In this document: piece by piece, positions 6,096 through 11,140 of the stretch | Layout of the letters: the number at the start of each line of letters is the position of its first letter | Numbering within the stretch: the stretch's first letter is position 1 | NCBI GenBank assembly: GCA_002427975.1 | Contig: DIZT01000235.1 | Span: forward strand, 7,287 to 18,426 | Direction of reading: 5' to 3' | Length of the DNA stretch: 11,140 nucleotides | From: Micrococcaceae bacterium UBA6021 | Lineage (GTDB): Bacteria > Actinomycetota > Actinomycetes > Actinomycetales > Micrococcaceae | The notes under the pieces: generated by a model | Databases searched by the model: none | Told to the model about the DNA's origin: nothing | Seen by the model: the letters and a program-made list of their open reading frames with translations, nothing else | Position numbers and translations under genes: made by a program

Positions 6096-7796
6096 ATGGC
6101 CTTGTTCCTGTGGACCCGTGACAGTATTCACAAAACCAGCCTCATCCTCGCGGCTGCCGCCGTGGCCGCGATGACTGCCTGCACGCCGATTCCCGCAACT
6201 GAACCGGCCACGGACGGATCCGCGCCGGCCTCCATGCCGGAATCAGAGCGTCCGACGGCGGCGCCTCCGTCCGCTTCACCCTCGCCTGACCCCGGGTTGC
6301 GGCCGCTGGGCTGGGGTCCCGAACAGCGGGACCAGGATGCTGCCGCGGCAGCAGTGGCAGCGATGTCGGTGGAGGAGAAGGCAGGGCAGGTGCTGATGCC
6401 CGTGTACAGCGGAACCGATCCCGAAGCCCAAGCCGCCACCATTGAACGCCTCCACCTGGCCGGCTCCATCATCATGGGCGACAACATCCCGCTGGACGCG
6501 CGCGGTCAGGCGGACGTGGCAGCCATGACGGCGGTCAATGCCCGGCTGGCCCAGGCCACCAGGGCTGACGGCAGGCCGTGGCCCGGGCTCATCGGCGTGG
6601 ACCAGGAGGGCGGAATCGTGGCCCGGCTGGGAGCGCCGCTGACCGAATGGCCAACAGCCCTGAGCTACGGGGCAGCCGGCGATGTGCCGCTCACCAAGAA
6701 TGCCGGCCGCGCCTTGGCCGCCGAGATCGCGTCGCTGGGCTTTACCGTGGACTTCGCGCCTGATGCAGACGTAACCATCGGCCCCGCGGACCCGACCATC
6801 GGAGCACGGTCGATGTCCGGAAACCCGGACCAGGCGGGGGCGTTGGCAGCGGCGTTTTCGCAGGGGATGCAGGAGGCCGGCGTGCTGCCCGCCGTCAAGC
6901 ATTTCCCTGGCCATGGTTCCGTTACCGTGGACTCGCACCTGGACCTTCCGGTGCAGCCGGCCACCATCGCGGACCTCGAAGCCCGCGACTGGAAGCCGTT
7001 CAGGGCCGCCATCGCCGCCGGCGCGCCCATGGTCATGACCGGGCACATCGCCGTGCCGGCCCTGGAACCCGGCGTCCCGGCGTCGTTGTCCGGCCCCGCT
7101 TATGCCGCACTGCGCGGCATGGGCTTCAACGGCGTGGCGGTGACAGATGCCCTCAACATGGCCGCAGTCCAGAAGCAATATCCGGGCGGCTCGGCGGCGC
7201 CGACGGCGCTCGCCGCCGGCGCGGACCTGCTCCTGATGCCTACGGACGTCGGGCAGGCCCATGCGGCCATCGTCGCTGCTGTGGCCGCCGGAACCCTGCC
7301 CGCGGCACGCCTGGACGAAGCGGCCCGGCGTGTGGCCACGATGATGACCTGGCGCGGCCGCACCTCCGCTCCGTCGGGGGCCGCGCCGGGCAGCGGCGGC
7401 GATATCTCGGCGCGCGTCTCCGCCGCCGCCGTCACGGTCCTGTCCGGACCCTGCGGCGGGCCGATTGTCCAAGGAAGCATCCGGATTGCCGGCGGATCCC
7501 CGCAGGACAGGGCACGGTTCGAAGCTGCCGCAGCGAAGGCCGGGCTCGGCACAGGGGCCGGTCCGCTGGTCAGCCTCATCGGCTACGCCGGGCGGCCGGC
7601 CGGCGGCGACATCGCCGTGACCCTGGATGCGCCGTGGCCGCTGCAGGATTCCAGCACGCCGGTGAAAATTGCCCTCTACGGCCGGACCCCGGGTGCCTTT
7701 GACGCCCTGGTTGCCGTGCTGGCAGGCAAGGCGAGGGCCCCTGGAAAGCTGCCCGCCGCCGTCGGAAGCTACCCTGCCGGAACGGGCTGCCCGTAA
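6096..7796 (+). CDS. GH3-family beta-N-acetylhexosaminidase-like lipoprotein
   Basis: Glycoside hydrolase family 3 protein of the NagZ type, expected to release terminal beta-N-acetylglucosamine, for example from peptidoglycan fragments. The N-terminus has a basic n-region (R8, K13), a hydrophobic stretch (residues 15-27) and a lipobox-like MTAC with C29, so it is probably an exported lipoprotein. A Pro/Ser/Ala-rich linker of about 45 residues follows. The TIM barrel contains KAGQVLMPVY (95-104), GVDQEGGIVARL (167-178), FTVDFAPDADV (216-226), KHFPGHG (268-274), DSH with H281 as the likely acid/base of NagZ enzymes, and VTDALNM with D351 as the nucleophile. The remaining residues, from about 430 to 566, form an extra C-terminal domain that single-domain NagZ lacks. 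The total of 566 residues is long for that group. The ATG at 6096 is supported by TAGCAT 7 bases upstream. Confidence 0.9.
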   Translation: MALFLWTRDSIHKTSLILAAAAVAAMTACTPIPATEPATDGSAPASMPESERPTAAPPSASPSPDPGLRPLGWGPEQRDQDAAAAAVAAMSVEEKAGQVLMPVYSGTDPEAQAATIERLHLAGSIIMGDNIPLDARGQADVAAMTAVNARLAQATRADGRPWPGLIGVDQEGGIVARLGAPLTEWPTALSYGAAGDVPLTKNAGRALAAEIASLGFTVDFAPDADVTIGPADPTIGARSMSGNPDQAGALAAAFSQGMQEAGVLPAVKHFPGHGSVTVDSHLDLPVQPATIADLEARDWKPFRAAIAAGAPMVMTGHIAVPALEPGVPASLSGPAYAALRGMGFNGVAVTDALNMAAVQKQYPGGSAAPTALAAGADLLLMPTDVGQAHAAIVAAVAAGTLPAARLDEAARRVATMMTWRGRTSAPSGAAPGSGGDISARVSAAAVTVLSGPCGGPIVQGSIRIAGGSPQDRARFEAAAAKAGLGTGAGPLVSLIGYAGRPAGGDIAVTLDAPWPLQDSSTPVKIALYGRTPGAFDALVAVLAGKARAPGKLPAAVGSYPAGTGCP

Positions 7797-7811
7797 CGGA
7801 CCGCCCCACCC

Positions 7812-7871
7812 AACTGACTGGCACTTAACGTCGTCATTCGCGCATTTCAGTGCGTTATCTGTCAGTCAGTT
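7812..7871 (+). other. Long imperfect stem-loop upstream of the aroE-like gene
   Basis: Bases 7812-7823 pair with 7860-7871 (12 pairs, one G-U). After a 2x2 mismatch, 7826-7831 pair with 7852-7857 (6 pairs, one G-U), leaving a 20-base loop. The stem ends one base before GGAGGG (7873-7878), the best ribosome-binding sequence in the area. It may terminate transcription of the GH3 gene, or act in the 5' leader of the next gene by affecting ribosome access. It is not followed by a U-tract. Confidence 0.6.
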
Positions 7872-7897
7872 TGGAGGGAAACGGGTTTAATGGACGG

Positions 7898-8716
7898 GTG
7901 CCCATTCTGAATAAAGACATGACCTTGTGTATTTCGCTGTCGGCCCGGCCCAGCAACAACGGGACCCGGTTCCACAACCACCTCTACGAACAGCTGGACC
8001 TGAACTGGATCTACAAGGCCTTTGCCCCCACAGACCTGGCCCAGGCGATTGCCGGCGTCAGGGGCCTGGGCATCCGCGGCTGCGCCGTATCCATGCCGTA
8101 CAAGGAAGACGTGATGGCCCTCGTGGATGAGCTGGATCCCTCCGCCAAAGCCATCGATTCGGTCAACACGATCGTGAACACCAACGGGCGTCTGTTGGCC
8201 TACAACACCGACTACACCGCCATCGAACAGCTCCTGGCCAGCAACGCCGTGCCGGCCGACTACTCCGTGCTGGTCCAGGGGGCCGGCGGCATGGCCAAGG
8301 CCACCGTCGCGGCCCTGCGCGACGCCGGCTTCACGGATGTCACCGTCGTCGCCCGGAACGAAGACACCGGACGGGCGCTCGCTGAGCAGTACGGGTTCGC
8401 ATGGCGGGCAACGCTCGACGGCGGCACGGCGGACCTGATCATCAACGTCACGCCTATCGGCATGGCAGGAGGCCCGGAAGCCGACTCATTGTCCTTCCCG
8501 GAAGATGCGATCGCGGCAGCCAAAGTGGTGTTCGACGTTGTGGCGCTGCCTGCGGAGACACCGCTGATCGAGGCGGCCCGCGCTGCCGGCAAACAGGTGA
8601 TCACGGGCGCCGAGGTGGCCACCATCCAGGCACTGGAGCAGTTTGTGCTGTACACCGGCGTCCGGCCCACTGATGAGCAGGTCCAGGCGGCCGAGGACTT
8701 TATGCGGGCGCAGTAA
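7898..8716 (+). CDS. Shikimate dehydrogenase family protein (AroE-like)
   Basis: NAD(P)-dependent oxidoreductase of the shikimate/quinate dehydrogenase family. Numbered from GTG 7898 (272 residues), the catalytic lysine is K69 in SMPYKEDV, the substrate-binding Asn is N90 in DSVNTIVN, and the catalytic Asp is D105 in YNTDY. The Rossmann dinucleotide loop is VQGAGGMAKATVAAL (126-140), followed by INVTPIGM. The usual shikimate-binding HSxSP motif near the N-terminus is replaced by SLSARPSNNGTRFHN (13-27), so this belongs to a divergent subgroup often annotated as shikimate 5-dehydrogenase; its substrate may not be shikimate. The start is uncertain. LNKDMTLCISL is expected to be conserved, which favours GTG 7898 over ATG 7919; TTG 7871 and GTG 7850 are also in frame. 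The best ribosome site, GGAGGG 7873-7878, instead suits an out-of-frame ATG at 7890. The 3' end overlaps the convergent methyltransferase gene by 17 bases. Confidence 0.85.
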   Translation: MPILNKDMTLCISLSARPSNNGTRFHNHLYEQLDLNWIYKAFAPTDLAQAIAGVRGLGIRGCAVSMPYKEDVMALVDELDPSAKAIDSVNTIVNTNGRLLAYNTDYTAIEQLLASNAVPADYSVLVQGAGGMAKATVAALRDAGFTDVTVVARNEDTGRALAEQYGFAWRATLDGGTADLIINVTPIGMAGGPEADSLSFPEDAIAAAKVVFDVVALPAETPLIEAARAAGKQVITGAEVATIQALEQFVLYTGVRPTDEQVQAAEDFMRAQ

Positions 8717-9953
8717 CGGGTTCCACCGAGAGGGCCACCCGGTCCTCCCCGATGCGGGTCAGGACCAGGGTGGCTGTTTTGTGTGCGGCCTTCTTGCCGG
8801 CACCCTTGGCCGTGCCCCTGCCACCGGCAAACAGCTGCTTGCGCAGTTCCTCCGGGGTCACCGCAGTGCCGCGCTTTTTGATGTCCAGCACGGTGATGCC
8901 GTTGTCCTTCACCCAGGCCTTGAGCGCCTTGACGTTGTACGGCATCACTTCCAGCACCTTATAGGCCCGGGCGAACGGCGTGTCCACCAGTTCCGGGGCG
9001 CAGATGTAGGCGATGTGCTCGTCCAGCAGGTGCCCGCCCAGTTGAAGTGCGACGTCGGCCACCAGACCGGCGCGGATCACCGCACCATCGGGCTCATACA
9101 GGTAGCCCTCTGCCGGACCCACCGGCGCGGCCGGACCGCCGTCGAAATCTTCTGCACTTGTGAGCTCGGCGGCACCCTGAGGACCGAGCAGCAGCGCGGC
9201 CCGGCGGATTCCGGGCCGGCGCACGGAGTTGAACCACAGGGCCACCTCCGTGACGTCGCCGCCCACCGATACCCACTGCGCCTCGCAGCCGGCGGGCACT
9301 GACTCGTGCGGCATGCCGGGTCCCATTTTGACCCCGACGGCCCGCCCGGTGGCGGCGAGCGATTCCACAAAGGACAGCGGCGGCGAAAACGCCTCAGGAT
9401 CCCAGATCCGTTTGGTACCCGAGGTGGAGGTGACCCGGCGTGCGGGATCCAGCCAGACGCCGTCGACCCCGTCCAGGGAAACGGTGGTGGCGTCCGAATG
9501 CACCACGGTGGCGTTGGGAAAGGGAATGAGGTTGACCGTGGCGCAGGCGGCCGTGGTTTCGTCCATTTCCACAGCGGTGACCGTGATGTCCATCGATGCG
9601 AGGGCCAGGGAGTCCGCGGCGAGGCCGCAGCCGAGGTCCGCCACGTGGCGAACACCGGCCTCCGCAAAGCGCTCGGCATGCCGGGCGGCAACACTGAGCC
9701 GGGTGGCCTGTTCAAGGCCCGCCTGCGTGAAGAGCATGCTCCGGGCGAACTCGCCGAACTTGAGCTCGGCCTTGGTGCGGAGCCGGGACTGGGTGAGGAC
9801 GGCGGAGACCAGCGCAGGGGAGTGCCCGGCCTTGCGGAGGGCTGAATTCAGCTCAAAGGCCTTGTCCTCGCGGTAGGGTCCCAGGGACGCCAGCAGCTCC
9901 CAGCCTTCGCTCGTGAGCAGTGGGGCGATCTGGTCCTGCGGTGCTTGAGCCAT
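8700..9953 (-). CDS. Class I SAM-dependent methyltransferase with THUMP-like C-terminal domain
   Basis: Predicted cytoplasmic methyltransferase of 417 residues. The SAM-binding motif I is VADLGCGLAADSLALA (residues 104-119), with acidic E129 in TAVEMDE for the ribose. A DPARR motif at 169-173 sits where N- and RNA-methyltransferases carry DPP-type catalytic motifs, and KMGPGMPHE follows at 209-217. The N-terminal helical region (1-100) contains LRTKAELKFGEFARSMLFT. The C-terminal part, with EVMPYNVKALKAWVKDNG and LDIKKRG, fits the THUMP-like domain found on this actinobacterial family and suggests a nucleic-acid, perhaps RNA, target. The tail is Lys/Gly/Ala-rich. The frame is open further upstream to 10169, but ATG 9953-9951 is chosen because TAGGCT lies exactly 7 bases before it and the upstream residues lie antisense to the neighbouring gene. 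The target is unknown. Confidence 0.88.
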   Translation of the reverse strand: MAQAPQDQIAPLLTSEGWELLASLGPYREDKAFELNSALRKAGHSPALVSAVLTQSRLRTKAELKFGEFARSMLFTQAGLEQATRLSVAARHAERFAEAGVRHVADLGCGLAADSLALASMDITVTAVEMDETTAACATVNLIPFPNATVVHSDATTVSLDGVDGVWLDPARRVTSTSGTKRIWDPEAFSPPLSFVESLAATGRAVGVKMGPGMPHESVPAGCEAQWVSVGGDVTEVALWFNSVRRPGIRRAALLLGPQGAAELTSAEDFDGGPAAPVGPAEGYLYEPDGAVIRAGLVADVALQLGGHLLDEHIAYICAPELVDTPFARAYKVLEVMPYNVKALKAWVKDNGITVLDIKKRGTAVTPEELRKQLFAGGRGTAKGAGKKAAHKTATLVLTRIGEDRVALSVEPVTAPA

Positions 9954-9966
9954 GGGTTCAAGCCTA
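9954..9966 (-). promoter_or_regulatory. Leaderless-type promoter -10 of the methyltransferase gene
   Basis: On the minus strand TAGGCT (9966-9961) is followed by 7 bases and then the ATG at 9953. There is no ribosome site. The spacing equals that seen before alr, the GH3 gene and the membrane-protein gene. The -35 region is unremarkable. Confidence 0.55.
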
Positions 9967-9995
9967 GTGGAGGTGGCTGCGCGGCCAGTTCCCGC

Positions 9996-10008
9996 TAGGG
10001 TTGAAGGC
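9996..10008 (+). promoter_or_regulatory. Leaderless-type promoter -10 of the small membrane-protein gene
   Basis: TAGGGT at 9996-10001 is followed by 7 bases (TGAAGGC) and ATG 10009. AAGG lies within those 7 bases but too close to the ATG to act as a normal ribosome site. Its -35 region must overlap that of the divergent methyltransferase promoter, since the two -10 boxes are only 29 bases apart. Confidence 0.5.
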
Positions 10009-10392
10009 ATGGAAGACAGCGCAGGCACCCAGCCGTCCGGACCGCCCCGAGCCAGCAACACGGACCTGGTGAAGTTCGCCCGACCCGCGCTGATAGCAGG
10101 ATCCGCAGTGGCCGTGGTCTGCATCGCGCTGCTCGTGATCATCTTCTTCCTGGACACTTTCAACGCCACTGTCTACTCCGTGGGCGGCAAGGACATCCAG
10201 GACGTCACCGACGAGGCACGGGACATCCGCGGCCTCTACACCGGGGCGCGCGTGGGCGGCATCATCATGCTGGTGGTCTCGCTGCTGGCTGCCGTGGGCG
10301 GTGCCGTGGTGCTGTACCTGCGCCGGGGCACCCTCGCTGAAGGGGACGACGGCGACGAGGACGTCGATCTTGAAGACCTCACCGGCCAGTAA
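10009..10392 (+). CDS. Small two-helix membrane protein of unknown function
   Basis: Predicted 127-residue protein that I do not recognise. A hydrophilic N-terminus (1-26) is followed by a hydrophobic segment at about residues 27-50 (ALIAGSAVAVVCIALLVIIFF). Next comes an extracytoplasmic loop of about 30 residues with VGGKDIQDVTDEARDIRGLYTGAR, then a second hydrophobic segment at about 83-104. The tail is strongly acidic (EGDDGDEDVDLEDL) after a positive RR, so both ends are probably cytoplasmic. An in-frame start exists at 9952, but ATG 10009 is preferred because TAGGGT lies 7 bases before it and the upstream codons cover the promoter region. It is divergent from the methyltransferase and lies just before the groES control region; no functional link to either is evident. 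Confidence 0.75.
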   Translation: MEDSAGTQPSGPPRASNTDLVKFARPALIAGSAVAVVCIALLVIIFFLDTFNATVYSVGGKDIQDVTDEARDIRGLYTGARVGGIIMLVVSLLAAVGGAVVLYLRRGTLAEGDDGDEDVDLEDLTGQ

Positions 10393-10417
10393 ACGGATGT
10401 TCGCCGGAGACATAATT

Positions 10418-10444
10418 CTGGCACTCGCCTTGACCGAGTGCTAA
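10418..10444. promoter_or_regulatory. CIRCE operator 1 (HrcA binding site), imperfect left arm
   Basis: The right arm GAGTGCTAA (10436-10444) matches the CIRCE consensus exactly; the left arm CTGGCACTC (10418-10426) differs from TTAGCACTC at two positions; the spacer is the canonical 9 bases. It overlaps the -35 box. The repressor HrcA would bind here and release on heat shock; hrcA itself is not in the window. Confidence 0.88.
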
Positions 10445-10458
10445 CCAATACATAGAGT
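10430..10458 (+). promoter_or_regulatory. groES-groEL promoter
   Basis: TTGACC (10430-10435), a 17-base spacer and TAGAGT (10453-10458) form a good housekeeping-type promoter. Transcription would start near 10465, inside the left arm of the second CIRCE, giving a groES leader of about 138 bases. CIRCE 1 covers the -35 and CIRCE 2 the start point. Confidence 0.75.
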
Positions 10459-10463
10459 CATCA

Positions 10464-10490
10464 TTAGCACTCTCCCTAGGAGGGTGCTAA
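10464..10490. promoter_or_regulatory. CIRCE operator 2 (HrcA binding site)
   Basis: The left arm TTAGCACTC (10464-10472) is a perfect consensus, the spacer is 9 bases, and the right arm GGGTGCTAA (10482-10490) has one mismatch. It lies at the predicted transcription start, so it would also be present in the mRNA leader as a hairpin. Confidence 0.93.
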
Positions 10491-10602
10491 CACACGAAGA
10501 GCTGCCAGCCAGGCTGCTGCCGGCACCGCGACGACGGTTTGCCAGCCACGGCGAAGCGGCTCAACTGTCCATGAATTTGCTGACGTAGAAGGAGAGGTCC
10601 GA

Positions 10603-10899
10603 GTGTCGGTCTCTATTAAGCCTCTTGAGGATCGTATTGTTGTCCGCCCGCTCGAAGCCGAGCAGACCACGGCTTCCGGCCTGGTTATCCCGGACTCCGC
10701 GCAGGAGAAGCCGCAGGAAGGCGAAGTTGTTGCAGTAGGCCCCGGCCGCTTCGATGACAACGGCAACCGCGTTCCGATCGACGTAGCCGTTGGCGACGTC
10801 GTTATCTACTCCAAGTACGGCGGAACTGAAGTCAAGACCGGTGGCACCGAGTACCTCGTGCTGTCCGCCCGCGACGTTCTGGCGATCGTCGTAAAGTAA
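10603..10899 (+). CDS. groES: Co-chaperonin GroES (Hsp10)
   Basis: The 98-residue co-chaperonin forms a heptameric lid on GroEL in the cytoplasm. The sequence starts with [33 protein letters not shown], including the mobile loop (about residues 18-34) that contacts GroEL. It continues with [10 protein letters not shown] and [16 protein letters not shown] and ends with [13 protein letters not shown], all typical. GTG 10603 is the start, with AAGGAGAGG at 10589-10597 as a strong ribosome site. Codon choice is more biased to highly expressed-type codons (GTT, CGT, AAG) than in neighbouring genes. It is controlled by two CIRCE operators and is followed after 77 bases by groEL. Confidence 0.97.
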   Translation: MSVSIKPLEDRIVVRPLEAEQTTASGLVIPDSAQEKPQEGEVVAVGPGRFDDNGNRVPIDVAVGDVVIYSKYGGTEVKTGGTEYLVLSARDVLAIVVK

Positions 10900-10910
10900 C
10901 TCACTTGGAC

Positions 10911-10953
10911 CCCCGCGCCGCCGATCCTTCTCAGACGGGTCAGCTGCGCGGGG
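10911..10953 (+). other. Intercistronic hairpin between groES and groEL
   Basis: CCCCGCGC (10911-10918) pairs perfectly with GCGCGGGG (10946-10953) around a 27-base loop. A fairly T-rich run TTCTGTCTT (10954-10962) follows. It could be an RNA-processing or stability element, or a weak terminator setting the groES:groEL ratio. The loop is long, so the terminator reading is doubtful. Confidence 0.5.
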
Positions 10954-10964
10954 TTCTGTCTTGA

Positions 10965-11140
<176 letters not shown>

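Noticed and set aside
6276..7472. Minus-strand open frame opposite the GH3 gene (398 codons)
   Set aside because: It has an Arg/Gly/His-rich composition typical of a shadow frame and no start signals.
9954..10169. N-terminal extension of the methyltransferase up to 10169
   Set aside because: It would cover the coding part of the divergent membrane-protein gene and both promoters, and the extra residues look like antisense translation.
10571..10588. Five-codon frame MNLLT in the groES leader
   Set aside because: It has no ribosome site and no conserved feature; it is probably chance in a 138-base leader.

Overview
The window looks like chromosomal backbone of a high-GC Gram-positive bacterium, most likely Micrococcaceae (Arthrobacter/Pseudarthrobacter-like). 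The grounds are strong G/C bias at third codon positions, many GTG starts, the alr-tsaE-tsaB-rimI-tsaD order, leaderless-type promoters and CIRCE-controlled groES-groEL. Genus is inferred from gene content and style; no marker gene was searched.

Layout. Positions 1-363 hold the C-terminal third of a PfkB-family sugar kinase. The stretch 364-592 has no intact gene but carries what looks like a decayed, frame-broken coding remnant. From 593 to 4764 runs a tightly packed plus-strand operon: alanine racemase (alr), then tsaE, tsaB, rimI and tsaD, every junction overlapping by 1-4 bases. TsaB, TsaD and TsaE act together in making the universal tRNA modification t6A; RimI is an N-terminal acetyltransferase that habitually travels with them; Alr supplies D-alanine for the wall. 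The tsaB frame is interrupted by an in-frame TAG at 2817-2819, with clear family-like sequence on both sides. After tsaD a very strong palindrome (4785-4843) separates the operon from a convergent minus-strand YbdK-type carboxylate-amine ligase (4870-6021).

Divergent from it lies a GH3 beta-N-acetylhexosaminidase-like lipoprotein (6096-7796), then an AroE-like shikimate dehydrogenase family protein (about 7898-8716) preceded by a long imperfect hairpin. A THUMP-like class I methyltransferase (8700-9953, minus) overlaps the aroE-like 3' end by 17 bases and is divergent from a small two-helix membrane protein (10009-10392). The window closes with a promoter flanked by two CIRCE operators, groES (10603-10899) and the first 54 codons of groEL.

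I do not see an undescribed multi-gene system. The points most worth checking are the interrupted tsaB, four -10 boxes each exactly 7 bases from a start codon (leaderless genes), the long perfect palindrome after tsaD, the structured 5' region of the aroE-like gene, and the decayed remnant before alr.
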